Assembly (NCBI RefSeq): GCF_033118175.1
Contig: NC_083689.1
Location: forward strand, 20,690,501 to 20,754,500
Direction: 5' to 3'
From: Dama dama
Lineage: Eukaryota > Chordata > Mammalia > Artiodactyla > Cervidae
Length of the DNA stretch: 64,000 nt
The notes beneath the pieces are model-generated. The model made no database searches. It was given only the letters and a program-made list of their open reading frames with translations, and was not told the origin of the DNA. A program made the position numbers and the translations under genes. This document shows, one piece after another, positions 22,545 through 62,575 of the stretch. Position 1 is the stretch's first letter. The number at the start of each line of letters is the position of its first letter.

Positions 22545-22824
22545 GGAGAAGGCAATGGCACCCGATTCCAGTACCCTTGCCTGGAAAATCCCATGGACGG
22601 AGGAGCCTGGTAGGCTGCAGTTCATGGGGTCTCGAAGAGTCGGACACGACTGAGCGACTTCACTTTCACTTTTCACTTTCATGCATTGGAGAAGGAAATG
22701 GCAACCCACTCCAGTGTTCTTGCCTGGAGAATCCCAGGGACAGGGGAGCCTGGTGGGCTGCCGTCCGGGGTCGCACAGAGTCGGACACGACTGAAGCGAC
22801 CTAGCAGCAGCAGCAGCAGCAGCA
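22545..22824 (+). mobile_element. Bov-A2 SINE with perfect target-site duplications
   Basis: Two tandem A-units, each starting GGAGAAGG(A/C)AATGGCA and containing CAGTnnTCTTGCCTGGAxAATCCC and GTCGGACACGACTGA, then a CAG repeat tail (about 22805-22824). The 12-base direct repeat GCTATGCCCAGA flanks it at 22532-22543 and 22825-22836 with no mismatch, indicating a young insertion immediately upstream of the ZNF414 promoter. Confidence 0.92.
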
Positions 22825-23375
22825 GCTATGCCCAGAAAATGTGTGCAGAGATCTAGGATTAAAATTTTCCCGGGCCTTTGTGTTCTCCTGTGCAAAATGA
22901 GCATCTTCATTTCCTCCTGTCCTGTCACCATATCTCGAAGGGGGATAAACAGCAGTTCTCAGTTTTGAGAAGGTCGTGTTTAGAGGACTGCCTCTTTGGA
23001 GGGAAATTGCCACGGACGGTAACATTTTCAATGCACTTAGTCCACAGGTTGGAATGTATCTTTTGAGATAGCCAAGGGCGGGAAACAAGTTCACTATCCG
23101 TCCTTAGGACACCCGAAACATGTGTAGCCTAAAGATGGAGTGGTGTGTGTTTTCAGGAGGATAGGTGGAGAGCCCTGGCGTGAAATGAGTCACCTATCCA
23201 ACTTACGTTCCTTGAGTGCCTACTTTGTGCTAGGCTCTGGGGACCCAGAGATGAACAGGACAGGCCAACATTCCTGCTCTCAGGGGGCACTCACGTTTTA
23301 AAATGGGGAAACAGACAATGAATCAACAAATGCGGGAAATGATCTTATGGTTATATTAAGTGCCATAAAGGAAAA

Positions 23376-23600
23376 GGGGCTTCCCAGGTAGCGCTAGTGG
23401 TAAAGAACCCGACTGTCAATGCTGGAAATGTAACAGAGGCCGGTTCGATCCCCGGGTCAGGAAGATCCGCTGGAGGAGGAAATGGCAACCTGCTCCAGTA
23501 TTCTTGCTGGGGAGAATCCCATGGACAGAGGAGCCTAGCAGGCTACAGTCCATGGGGTTGCAAAGAGTCAGTGGTGACTGAGTGGCTGAGCACAATAAAT
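23376..23600 (+). repeat. Bov-tA SINE
   Basis: GGGGCTTCCCAGGTAGCGC head, GGTTCGATCCCCGGGTC box B, A-element body, ending CTGAGCACAATAAAT directly before a G run. Confidence 0.9.
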
Positions 23601-23621
23601 GGGGGGGGGGGGGGGGGGGGG
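23601..23621 (+). repeat. Poly(G) homopolymer, 21 G
   Basis: Uninterrupted run of 21 guanines at the SINE 3' end, in the place where an A-rich or simple tail is normal. Such a run can form G-quadruplex and is prone to length errors in cloning and sequencing. Confidence 0.85.
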
Positions 23622-24137
23622 AAGCCCAGAAGGGTGTGATGGTCACAGGCCAGGGAAGTTTCTCTGTGAGATGACTTCTGAGCTGTTGCCTGATTGTCAG
23701 GAGGGAGTTATCCAATAGAAGTTCAGGAGGCCATATGGCTGTGGGAAGAAAGAATAGCTGGTGCAAGTGGCCTGAGCTGGGGAGGGACAAGCTTATCTTT
23801 TTCAAGAAACAATGACGTGATCAGCTCACTGCTGGAGCCAGGTGGAGGCAGGGAGTGAAGATCAGAACGTAGACAGGGTTCAAGAAAGGTCATTCAGGGA
23901 CCTAGTGAACTGTGGAAAGAGAGGTGTGTGGTCTCTATTCTAGCTGATGAATTTTTAGCAGGGGGAGGTACACCAGCTGATTGCTCAGTGTCCTTTGGAG
24001 GATGCATCATTGTTGGGGCAGTAAAGTAGATCTTTGATCTAAGATCTCTGGAATACATTATTTAAGCATTTGAGAGTTCTAGGCAAGTGTTGGCTTTATA
24101 TACAATGTATTTCCGTCTGTGTGCATAAGATGTGCAT

Positions 24138-24268
24138 GAGTGGTTAGTGGCTCAGTCATGTCCAACTCTTTGCAACCCCATGGACTGTCTTCCGCCAGAC
24201 TCCTCTGACCATGGAATTTTGCAGGCAATGATGCTGGAGGGGGTTGCCATTTTCTACTCCGATAATAT
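24138..24268 (-). repeat. Bov-tA/Bov-A fragment
   Basis: Reverse-oriented: GGCTCAGTCATGTCCAACTC, CAACCCCATGGACTG, GGAGGGGGTTGCCAT. Confidence 0.8.
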
Positions 24269-25014
24269 GCACTTATCTGCTTTTATATGCCAGGAATATC
24301 ATTGGGAGGAGACATCAACAAACTGAGGTGGAGGGGGAATGGACAGAATTCTGCAGTGAGAGGGAAGACAGATTTTTCACACTTTGGGGCTGTCTGAATT
24401 TTAAAAAAATAATTTTCTTTTGATTATTATTAATATGGTTAAAAACTCATTAAAAAATTCTTTTTAGGAAGGGTGGAGTGTGTGTGCGTGTGCGTGCACA
24501 CAGCGGAGGTTGGTGCAATCTGGGGAAGGGTGGAGTGAGGTCTCAGAAGGGACAGAGAACCAAGAAAGGGAGAGGAGGGGCCCGATTTAAGAAACTTTGT
24601 AACAGAATCAACAGGATGTTGCTGAATGGGTGGGGCTAAGATGACTGAGGTTTGCAGTCCAAAGATGCTATAACCTAGATATGAGATGCTGTCTGCTAGA
24701 AGATGTCAAACTTACTCTCTTCTTCATCCCCAGTGAATAGCCCTACTTCTTGCAAATGTGGTGATGGCTATTGCAGTGGGGCCTCAGCTATACCCCTTAC
24801 TGGGAAGAGGGGTGAGTTCTAAGATAAAGGAGACAGAAGCCTTTATTCCCCTTCAACACCAGGAAATGCCCAGCTAATGTTGTGGCTCACACAGTCCTCC
24901 CGCAGTCTGTCCCCCAATCTAAGTGTTGCTGAGAGACATGCACAGTGGAAGCCGGGCAGTGGAGGGACAAAAATCATAGATGGAGGGAACCAGGGACATT
25001 CAAGAGATTGTGAA

Positions 25015-25222
25015 GTGTGAAAGCGAAAGTTAGTTGTGTCTGACTCTGCGACCCCATGGACTATAGCCCATCAGGCTCCTCTGTCCATGGGATTCTCCAG
25101 GCAAGAATACTGGAGTGGGTTGCCATTCCCTTCTACAGGGGATCTTCCTGACCCAGGGATCAAACCTGGGTCTCCCGCATTGCAAGCAGATTCTTTACTG
25201 TCTGAGCCACCAGGGAAGCCCC
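25015..25222 (-). repeat. Bov-tA SINE
   Basis: Reverse-oriented full copy ending GAGCCACCAGGGAAGCCCCC. Confidence 0.9.
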
Positions 25223-26089
25223 CAATTCAAGAGACAGGTTAAATGTTTGTGTAATGATTGACTAATGACAGGGCTGTTGAGGCACAGTTGCACAACTGGG
25301 ATTTTTTTTTTTCTCCAGCCATGCTCAGCTTTCCAGGTAGGTGTGGATCCTGAAGAAGGCTCTTCTGACCAATTTTTCTTCGATACATATTCCCCATCCT
25401 CCAGGTACTGGGTAGGTGTCTTCCATCTGGAGTCCTTCCATCACAGTGTAGATCACTCTGTGTAGTATTCGCCATCAAGATCTGCTGACCCTTTCATCCT
25501 TCTTGGCTCCTCCAGCAATGCCTACACTCTCTGCACCCCTGTCCCCTGCTCTAGCCCCAGTCCCTTCTCTGGCTCAGTCCTGACCTCACTTATCTGGTTC
25601 CCTCTCCCAGAGGGACTGCTCTTTGTGGGGCTGAGCACAGAGCGGGTGTTCATTTAGAAAGTCAAAATGCTTAGGCTCAGGTCCAAGGATTCACCTGCAC
25701 ATGTGGGGAGGTTTGAAAGGCTCAGATTCCAGCACTGGTTTTGGGACAGCTGGAAGGGGTGGACAGGTAGCCAGGCTGATCCCTCCTTCACCATGACATA
25801 AGAGCAGAAAGCACTCAAATGTCAGAACCGGTCCATACTCCAGGTGAGTGAGAGCTAAGGAAAGAGATATGGGGTGGGGGCAGGGTCCAGGGATGACTCT
25901 GAGTGGATTATGGGGGGACATGTGGGACCTGCCTCCTTCCTCAGGGTCCCAGCTGGGTTTGGTATTAGGGAGGTGTGTAGATTCAAAAGCTGACAGGGCT
26001 CACCAAAACATTTTCTGCGGGAGAGCTGGCATGTAGCTTCTGGAAGCCAGCAAGTGAGACAAACTCAAGCTTTGTGAGGGACAGGAGTG

Positions 26090-26215
26090 TATTCGAGTTC
26101 AAGACTTGGCTCTGTGGAATCTTGGGTGAGTGACTAAACCTCCCTGAGCCTCCATTTTTCCATCTGTAAAATGGGGTTGTTTGCTGATCCTACCTCACAG
26201 GGTTATGAGAAGGCA
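26090..26215. repeat. MIR-like ancient SINE
   Basis: GACTTGGCTCTGTGGAATC ... CCTCCATTTTTCCATCTGTA ... AAATGGGGTTG resembles the MIR core and tail. Confidence 0.6.
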
Positions 26216-26264
26216 GTCCTTGTTGGTGCTCAGTAAGTTAATTCATATTTTCACTCGGCAAACA

Positions 26265-26603
26265 TTTATTGCCTTATTTATGAGAGGAGGGAAGTCAAGC
26301 TTGTCAAGATCCCCCCAAATGTGCTTGGCTCTTTGCCCCTGGGACACAGCTCATATCCTACTCACAAGGCAGCTGTGAGGTAGGTCCTGTTAGCCCTGTT
26401 TGACACAGGAGGAAACAGGTATGACTTGCGGGGGGCCAGGGTCCAGGGCCGGGGGACAGGGGCTCCAGTGGTGACCCCTAGACCCAGGGCCTGAGTTAGG
26501 CCGGGCTGGAGGTCACAGAACTGGACCTTCTGGCCAATGCAGCCGAGGGAAATGAGACCCATGTTGCAGGATCCAGGCAGGCAGGCAGGCAGGTGGGATC
26601 CAC
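26265..26603 (-). terminator. MYO1F: MYO1F 3'UTR and candidate poly(A) signal
   Basis: The first canonical minus-strand AATAAA below the stop is at 26270-26265, implying a 3'UTR of about 350 bases. The surrounding AACATTTATTG motif also occurs in old repeats, so the exact end is uncertain. Confidence 0.5.
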
Positions 26604-55108
<28,505 letters not shown>

Positions 55109-55587
55109 CTGGGGGTGGGGGAGGTGGGTGACGGTGAGCCCCTGCAGGGGGCGTGGCGGGGACTGGTGCCTCAGCACTCCTCCCCTTCCCACCTGGCTCA
55201 CCTGCATCATCAGCTTCTGATGCTGTCCCCTTGCCCACCTGCCACCTCCCTCCCTCCTTCCCCATCTCAGGGACGACAGGAGAGGGAGACAAGGTCTAGT
55301 CCCAAAAGAGGAGGACAGACAGAATGACAGCTTGGATATGTCCCTCAGCCCTCTCTCTTTGGGTACCAGCATCCCTCCACTTTGTATCCCGTTGCCATGG
55401 AGCAGAGGGTGATGCCTGGCCCAGTGCGGCAGAGTGTGCTTGGGGATCTGGCAACTGTGGGAGGGGAGGAGGGCATCAGGGAAGGCTTGATGGGGGAGCT
55501 CACCCACCCTCTCTCTCACATCCCCAGCCCATCTCTCCCTCCCTTGGCCCAGGCTGAGTTCCTGACTTTTCCCTGGCATTTGACCCA

Positions 55588-56125
55588 AGACGCTTGCTCC
55601 TTGGAAGAAAAGGTATGACGAACAGTGTATTAAAAAGCAGAGACATCACTTTGCTGGCAAATTTCCGTATAGTCAAAAGCTGTGGTTTTTCCAATAGTCA
55701 TGTATGGATGTGAGAATTGGACCATAAAGAAGGGTGAGTCCTGAAGAGTTGATGCTTTCGAACTGTGCTGCTGGAGAAGACTCTTGAGAATCCTTTGGAC
55801 AGCAAGGAGATCAAACTAGTCAATCCTAAAGGACATCAACCCTGAATATTCATTGGAAGGACTGATGCTGAAACTGAAGCTTCAACACTTTGGCCACCTG
55901 ATGTGAAGAGCTGACTCATTGGAAAAGACTCTGATCTAAGAAAGATTGAAAGCAAAAGGAGAAGGGGGCAGCAGAGGATGAGATGGTTGGATGGCATCAC
56001 CGACTCAACAGACATGAGTTTGAACAAACTCTGGGGGATAGTGAAGGACAGGAAAGCCTGGTGAGCTGCAGTCCATGGGGTCACAAAGAAATCGGACATG
56101 ACTGAATGACTGAACAACAATGTTT
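55588..56125 (+). mobile_element. BovB LINE, 3' end
   Basis: GACGCTTGCTCCTTGGAAGA, GTGAGAATTGGACCATAAAG, and end GGGGTCACAAAGAAATCGGA; 5'-truncated. Confidence 0.9.
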
Positions 56126-56794
56126 CCACCTCAGTGTGACCTTCTTCCCCCAACTTGCTTCCTCCTACCTTGGGGTCCTCCTAACCCGTCCCCCTGAGAT
56201 TCTCTCAGTCACCATGTGTCTGTGATCTCTGCCTCAGTGCCCTGCTGTGACCTTGGTCCTCAGCTCCTCCAGGCTTCCCACCACCCCTGCCGTGGTCTCC
56301 ATCCTTAGAGAGTCAGTTCTGGCACATTCCAAGCTCCCACTTTCCCTTTTAATTTTCTCCCTCAGCTTTTCATCAGCTGACACCTTTCTTCGGTCTCAAG
56401 GCAAGGAGGAGACTCAGACACAAGTTCCCCATTTAAACTCCTTCTCCAGGAAGCCTGCTAGGAATGCTCTCTCCTCTTAAACCAGCTGAGGTCATCCAGC
56501 ACCTTAAACACTTCAGCACACTGGCTCTCTCAGGCACTCTCTCCCTCTGTTCAATATACCCTGTCACAGAGGGATCGGGCACAGAGTGGTGGAGCTCTCC
56601 TAGCTGGTAACTCATGCTCAGACAAGGTGTCTCTCCTGAAGGAATCCCCACACCCACCAGACCTGGAGCCCCTGGAGGGCAGAGATTTGGACTAAGTCCT
56701 TTCTCAGCCCCTGCAGGGAGGACCTGGCAAGGGACAAGGGCAAAGAAAGAAACCCAGCTTCAGAGGAAGCCCCCAAGAACAAAGATGCATATGT

Positions 56795-57007
56795 GATAAG
56801 ACGCTTCAGTCACGTCCGACTCTTTGCAACTCTATGGACTGTAGCTCACCAGGTCCTCTGTCTATGGGATTCTCCAGGCAAGAATATTGAAGTGGGTTCC
56901 CAAGCCATCCTCCAGGGGATCACCCTGACCCAGGGATCGAACCTGCAGCCCTTATGTCCCCTGTATTGGCAGGCAGGTTCTTTACCACTAGCACCACTTG
57001 GGAAACT
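56795..57007 (-). repeat. Bov-tA SINE, diverged
   Basis: Reverse-oriented: GACGCTTCAGTCACGTCCG at the left; GGGATCGAACCTGCAGCCC; ends ACCACTTGGGAAACTC. Confidence 0.87.
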
Positions 57008-57334
57008 CAAGAGCAAAGATACTGGGAACCAAAGTCAGGTCTTCAAAGATGACCAGGACTTGCCAGGGGAGTGGAGATCATGTGCTGGGCCCATCTGGGA
57101 GGGGATTCAGGCAGAGATCAAGCGGGAGGGTCAGCGTGGGCAACTCCAGGGCAGAGGTAGATGAGAATCCATTCTCTCCCCAGTGCTCCCCAGGGGGAAT
57201 TTGGGAGCCATAGAAGGTTCCTGAGCAGGGGAGGTGCTAGCTCAGATTCTGGTCATGCTGACAGTCTCTGAGGTGGGGGGTTGGGGTGGGGATTCATGGA
57301 AGAATATCCAGAGACATTAAATCAGCCCAATTTT

Positions 57335-57460
57335 GGGTGTGGGTTAGATCTGGGTTCTGATCCTGGCTGTGTGACCTAACATTGCTCTGAGCCTCAGTGA
57401 CTTCATCTGTAAAATGGGAGAAGCAGCCTTACTTCCCAGGGTTGAAAAGAGAGATTAACT
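57335..57460 (+). repeat. MIR-like SINE
   Basis: GATCTGGGTTCTGATCCTGG, CTGTGTGACCTAACATTGC and TCATCTGTAAAATGGGAGAA match the MIR core and tail. Confidence 0.7.
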
Positions 57461-57572
57461 GCTTTGGGGGAACAAAGTAGGGAAGGGGAAGTGTTCCCGG
57501 AAGAGGGACACTTGGCAGAATTAACATTCACCAAGCATCATGACACGCCCGATGCTGGAGGCAGGTGTTGCC

Positions 57573-57670
57573 AATTTTTTTTTAAAACTTATTTTGCATT
57601 GGGGTATAGCTGATTAACAAACAATGTTGTGATAGTTTCAGGTGAGCAGTGAAGGGACTCAGCCCTGCAA
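57573..57670 (+). mobile_element. L1 fragment
   Basis: TTATTTTGCATTGGGGTATA, GTTGTGATAGTTTCAGGTG and GTGAAGGGACTCAGCC match ruminant L1 3'-region sequence. Confidence 0.6.
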
Positions 57671-58110
57671 GGTGTCACCCATATTATTGGCAATTGTCAT
57701 AGCTCAGTGCTGTAAAGTCTGGGAAGGAGACTGGGGCCTGAGAGGGCTTTGACCCTTGACTAAGGATGCAGCTAACCTGGTTCCAAGGACGTGGGGTTCA
57801 AATCCGGGGTCATCTGACAGCAAAGGCCAGGTTTTTGCATCTACATTCGTGAGTGGCTGGGCTCCCAGGGGGCTTTGGGGATGGTGTGTGAAAGCTGAGA
57901 AGGGTTTTGATCAAGTACAGAGAGAAAAGGTTCAGCAGACAGAGTGAACTGCCAGGGCAAGTACAGAGGTGTGACTGAAGCAGGAAGAGAAAGCAGAGGA
58001 GGGAGTGTTTGGGGGAAGGTAGAGGGGAGGAAGGGGCAGGGCTGGAGCCCCTGAGACTGCTTCTAGCCTGATTATTGAGTGAGTTTTTCTTTCTTTTTTA
58101 AAAAAGAACA

Positions 58111-58250
58111 TGGAGAAGGGCATGGCAACCCACTCCAGTATTCTTGCCTTGAGAATCCCATGGGCAGAGGAGCCTGATGGGCTACAGTCCATGGGGTCGC
58201 AACAAGTTGGACGTGACTGAAGCAACTTAGCACACACACATAGTAAATAA
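58111..58250 (+). repeat. Bov-A-type SINE monomer, 5' member of a chimeric insertion
   Basis: Starts TGGAGAAGGGCATGGCAACC and ends TGACTGAAGCAACTTAGCAC with a CA-rich tail. It sits directly after the 12-mer TAAAAAAGAACA (58099-58110). Confidence 0.85.
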
Positions 58251-58265
58251 AAAGATACATATGGA

Positions 58266-58373
58266 GTGCCTGCTTTGGCAGCATATATACTAAAATTGGA
58301 GCGATACAGAGAAGATTAGCTATGGCCCTTGTGCAAGGATGACACGCAAATTCGTGAAGCAGTCCATATTTTT
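58266..58373 (+). pseudogene. U6 snRNA retropseudogene fused to L1
   Basis: Full-length U6: starts GTGCCTGCTTTGGCAGCATA, includes ATACTAAAATTGGAGCGATA, CAGAGAAGATTAGC and GATGACACGCAAATTCGTGA, and ends TCCATATTTTT. Several CG-to-TG changes and a one-base insertion in the GCATGGCC region make it a pseudogene. The 5' flank is SINE, so no U6 promoter elements are present. L1 3' sequence follows directly. Confidence 0.92.
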
Positions 58374-58790
58374 AAGTTAGAAAGAAAAACACCAATACAG
58401 TATACTAATGCACACATATGGAATTCAGAAAGATGGTAACGATGACCCTATATGCGAGACAGCAGAAGAGACACAAATGTAAAGAACAGTCTTTCAGACT
58501 CTGTGGGAGAAGGCAAGGGTGGGATGATCTGAGAGAATAGCACTGAAACATGTATATTATCAAGTGTGAAACAGATCGCCAGTCCAGGTTGGATGCATGA
58601 GACATGTGCTCAGGGCTGGTGCACTGGGATGAACCTGAGGGATGGGATGGGGAGGGAGGTGGGAGGGAGGGTCAGGATGGGGAACACATGTACACCCATG
58701 GCTGATTCATGCCAATGTATGGCAAAAACCACTACAATATTGTAAAGTAATTAGCTTCCAATTAAAATAAATAAATTAAAAAAAAATAAA
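58374..58790 (+). mobile_element. L1 3' end (ruminant L1) joined to U6, with poly(A)
   Basis: GTATACTAATGCACACATAT, GCACTGAAACATGTATATTA, GGTTGGATGCATGAGACATG and GCAAAAACCACTACAATATT are the ruminant L1 3'UTR. It ends in an A-rich tail (58776-58793). The U6-L1 junction is seamless, as in known U6/L1 template-switch chimeras. Confidence 0.88.
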
Positions 58791-58811
58791 AAAGAACACT
58801 ACTTTATTATC

Positions 58812-58942
58812 CTTACTGTTATTAAGTTTATTTATTGGCTGTGCCATGCAGATCTGCGACTTCAGTTCCCTGACTAGGGATTTAACCCATGCCCCCTGCA
58901 TTGGAAGTGCAGTCCTAACCACTGGATCACCAGGGAAGTCCC
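58812..58942 (-). repeat. CHR-type SINE
   Basis: Reverse-oriented: TTTATTTATTGGCTGTGCC at the left, GATCACCAGGGAAGTCCC at the right. Confidence 0.88.
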
Positions 58943-59174
58943 AAGTGTGAATTTTTCCAATGGCAATTATGACCCCATCTCTCAGTTGGCGGCTTCCCAT
59001 CACTGCCATCCCCATGCAGCCACTCCACAGAGATTTCTTGAGCGCCTAGTCTGTGCCAGTAACCTAGGACTTTAGGAAGAGCTCTTTCAGGTCCTCACTC
59101 CCTTGCCTCTAAGTCTTTGCAGATGTTGAGCCCTCTGCCCAGAACATCCTTCCTGCCTGGTTAACAATGCCAAT

Positions 59175-59485
59175 CTAGGGACTTTCCTACTGGTCCAGTG
59201 GTTAATAACCCACCAACCAATGTGGGGGACACAGGTTCAATCCCTGACCTGGGAAGATCCCACAGGCTGCAGAGCAACTCAGCCTGTGCGCCACAACTCC
59301 TGAGTCTGCTTGCTGCGACTCCTGAAGCCTGTGTGCCTAGAGCCTGTGCTCTGCAACAAGAGAAGCCACCACAATGAGAAGGCCTTGTACCTCAACTGGT
59401 GAGTAGCCCCCGCTCGTGGCAACTAGAGAAAGCATACATGCAGCAGCAAAGACTCAGTGCGGCCAAAAAAAAAAAAAAAAGAAAA
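59175..59485 (+). repeat. Full-length CHR-type SINE
   Basis: AGGGACTTTCCTACTGGTCC, GGTTCAATCCCTGACCTGGG, GCAACAAGAGAAGCCACCAC, GCAAAGACTCAGTGCGGCC and a poly(A) tail. Confidence 0.92.
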
Positions 59486-59687
59486 GAAAAGCCAATCTTT
59501 GCCTTAAGACCTGGCTCAGGTGACACCTCCTCCTAGAAAACCTCCCTGATTCCAGGCCAGGTCAAGTGCTCCCTCTAGATCTGCCAACTCTCTGGGCATC
59601 CCTTTCCATAACCCCATCCCCGATCTAGATGTTGTGAATGCTATCTGGGGTTATACTGCTCCTCAGGGTGCTTTAAGAATTGTGGGA

Positions 59688-59990
59688 GGACTAAGGACTA
59701 TTCTTAACTAAGCGGTTAAGAATCCGCTTGCCAATGCAGGGGACACAGGTTTGATCCCTGATCTGGGAACTAAGATTCCACTTGCGGTGGGGCAACTAAG
59801 CTCGCTCTACAGCTAGTAAAGTCTGCACACGCCAGAGCCAGTGCTCTGCAACAAGAGAAGCGGCCACAATGGGAATCCTGTGCACCTCAGCGAAGATTAG
59901 CCCCTGCTCACTGCAACTAGAGAAAGCCCACAAGCAGCAACAAAGACCCAGCGTAGCCATAAATAGGTAGCGTAATTAATTTAAGAAAAA
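59688..59990 (+). repeat. Full-length CHR-type SINE
   Basis: Second long CHR copy: GGTTTGATCCCTGATCTGGG, GCAACAAGAGAAGCGGCCAC, GCAACAAAGACCCAGCGTAG, A-rich tail. Confidence 0.9.
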
Positions 59991-60356
59991 GAAAGAAGCA
60001 TCCAGTGTTTAGAAGCTTATGTTGCTCGTGAGGTTAATGTGTCCTACTTGGGGTGGTGGGGGTGGGGCTGTCTCGCTGGCTGGGACACACCTGTGTTGAG
60101 GTGTTAGCACCTGGCCACTCTGGTGAGAGTTCTTGGGCCACTGGCCTGAGCACTTTCATCTTTCCATGCACATTTTATTCTAAATGACTCTCTCCTGGCC
60201 TTGCAGGGGACCACATTCAATGTTTCTGAAAGATGGAAGTTAGTGTGATTTGTTGCATGTGAATTTCATTTCAGTGTTTCAAGGGGGCCTGCTGAGATGT
60301 TTGGTACAAGAAGCAGGTGCTGGAAAAAAAAAAGAAGCAGGTGCTGGGTGTGATGG

Positions 60357-60565
60357 GCTTCCCAGGTGGCTCAGTGGTAAAGAATCCACCTGCCGATACA
60401 GGAGACGTGGGTTCTCTCCCTGGGTTGGGAAGATCCCCTGGAGAAGGAGATGGCAACTCACTCCAGTATTCTTGCCTGGAAAACCCCATGGACAGAGGAG
60501 CCTGGTGGGCTACAGTCCATGGGGTCACAAAGAGACGGACAAGGCAGCTACTGAGCAACAGCAAC
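60357..60565 (+). repeat. Bov-tA SINE
   Basis: GGGCTTCCCAGGTGGCTC, box B GTGGGTTCTCTCCCTGG, A-element body, ending near CTACTGAGCAACAGCAAC. Confidence 0.9.
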
Positions 60566-61179
60566 TGGCTGTGATGCTCTGAGAACCCTGGGATACAGCA
60601 GGAAGGGTAGGTGGGGGAGGACAAGGTTTCGGGAACAGCAGCGTGGAGGGGTTAGCAAGCATCCCACAGCAGAGACTGAGTTTGGAGGCAGCCAGGACCT
60701 GAGGTGGCCGGTTGGGAGAAGCAGGGAGCTGTCGACTGGACCCCCAGCTGCTAAAGAACTTCACGCTCACTGGAGGCTCAGAGGGTCCCCCCATGGACAC
60801 CTCAGGGTCAGGGGTCAGCTTGGGAGGTCAGGAGGTATAGACAGGGAGAGAGGACTGCTTTTGGACAGTCTGGCCAAGAACAGGAAGAGGGAAAGAGGCT
60901 TTGTGGGGAAGGAGGGGTCAGGGGAGTGTATTTTCTGTTTTTAAAATAAGGAGACCAGCTGGTGTGTTGGTGAGAAGAGCAAAATTTTAAATGAAATTTT
61001 AAATACAGGGGATGAAGTGGAGTCATTCAGGGACCTGGTGGGGCTGCAGTTTTCCTGAGTCGGGGTGGGGAGTTTGGGTGGGTGAACTGGAAGTGGATTC
61101 TCTCTCTGAAGACCTCAAAGGGTGAGGCGTGGATGGTAACTATGGTAACCGGGAACAACAATATGTCACAAAAGTTCTC

Positions 61180-61390
61180 ACCCCACTGGCACTTATTTTG
61201 TGCCAGACACTGGTCTAAGCTTTTTCCGTGAATTATCTCATCGCATCCTCTGGGCACACGCCTGGGTCAGTACTCTGATTAGGTCCATCTTGCAAAAGAG
61301 AAAACTATGGCCCGGAGAGAGAGGTTAAGTGTCCTCCCTAAGGTCACACAGCTGAAAGGGAAGCTGGGTCTGTGTTGGGAATGGCCAGGG
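61180..61390 (+). repeat. MIR-like SINE
   Basis: CACTTATTTTGTGCCAGACA, GAGAGGTTAAGTGTCCTCCC and AAGGTCACACAGCTGAAAGG match the MIR core and 3' region. Confidence 0.75.
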
Positions 61391-62575
61391 TTGGTGCTAT
61401 ATAGATCAGATGAGGATGGGGAGGAGACATGTATGGTCCTGTCCAGGGTTTCCTTTTTGGGGTCCTCCTGATCTCCATACTCTTGGGACCCCGTTGGGCT
61501 CAGCTGAGACTACAGGCCACTTCCTTTCTCTGAGGTCAGAGGCCCTGAGGCCGGCTGTGTCTGGCTGGCTCTCCTGGCCCCTAGAACTTGGTTCCTCTTC
61601 CTGTCCCTCCCTCCTTTCCCTACCCAGTGGAGTGGGTCTCTGCCTCTAGCAGCCCCTCCTTCTGTGTCCAGCCCCAGGAAGCTGGGACCCCCGGATCCAG
61701 CCGAGTTCTATACGATCACACAAAAAACCCATGGGTTGTTTGTGACGGAGAGAGAGGTTTTGCTCAAGGGGGTACAGTGTGAGGGAGGAGAGTTGAGAAT
61801 TTTGGCAAGGGATGAACTGGGTGTGAGGCCTGGCTTGACACTTGGATATGGGACTCCAGGGAGGCCACTTCACATCTCCAAGCCTCAGTTGCTCCATCTG
61901 TAGAACGGGTGCCATAATAAATCTCCTCCGTGGGCTTGCTGGGGAAAATAAACAAGCCAGCGCTGAGAAAAGATCCACTGGGTTGCCTCGGGAAATGGCA
62001 GCCAATGTCCCCAAGAGCATTTAGTGAAAGTGGTCAGTGTTTGATAATATAGAGGAGCTGGTCAACATAGCCTTGTTGAATGAATAAATGAATGAAGTGT
62101 CATTTCGATAAGACTACCTCCTACCCTGTGCCATTGGTATCCTTCTCTTTGTGTCCCCCAAGTCTCCGAGGGTCAAGTTGAAGCTGTTTGTTCCTCCCTT
62201 GGGGGTGAGGGTGTAACAGAGAGCTGTGGTCACAGTTGACCACAAGTCAGATATGACTCAACAGGCTGGAGTTCTTGTGAAAGATAGTCAGGGGCGTGAG
62301 GTGACTGGGACGGAAAAGAGAACATATTTTCTAACTTCAGCTCTTCAGAGAGGCTCCCCCCTTACAGCAGAAGGGGCATGGGGTTGCAGCTTCCCTGGTG
62401 CCAAAGAAGGGAGAACCAAGGGCTGGGGAATTGGAGCCCTGTAGTGAAAACACTTTCTGAACTCCTACTATGCATGGAGGTCTGTGGGGACCAGGACTAG
62501 ACTCTGCTCTTGAGTAGCTCAGAAACGAGTTGTCCAGAGGAGACAGTGATCTCAATCAGACTGCACGAAGAAGAA

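Larger units (their letters stand above)
22842..26240. other. Spacer between ZNF414 5' end and MYO1F 3' end
   Basis: Contains Bov-tA copies (23376-23600, 24138-24268, 25015-25222), a G homopolymer and MIR-like remnants (about 23205-23340 and 26090-26215). No exon is recognised. Confidence 0.65.

Noticed and set aside
22801..22824. CAG repeat as a disease-type coding triplet array
   Set aside because: It is the standard AGC tail of a Bov-A2 SINE and lies outside any exon.
58266..58373. Functional U6 snRNA gene
   Set aside because: Multiple changes in conserved positions, no upstream promoter elements and a fused L1 3' end show it is a retropseudogene.
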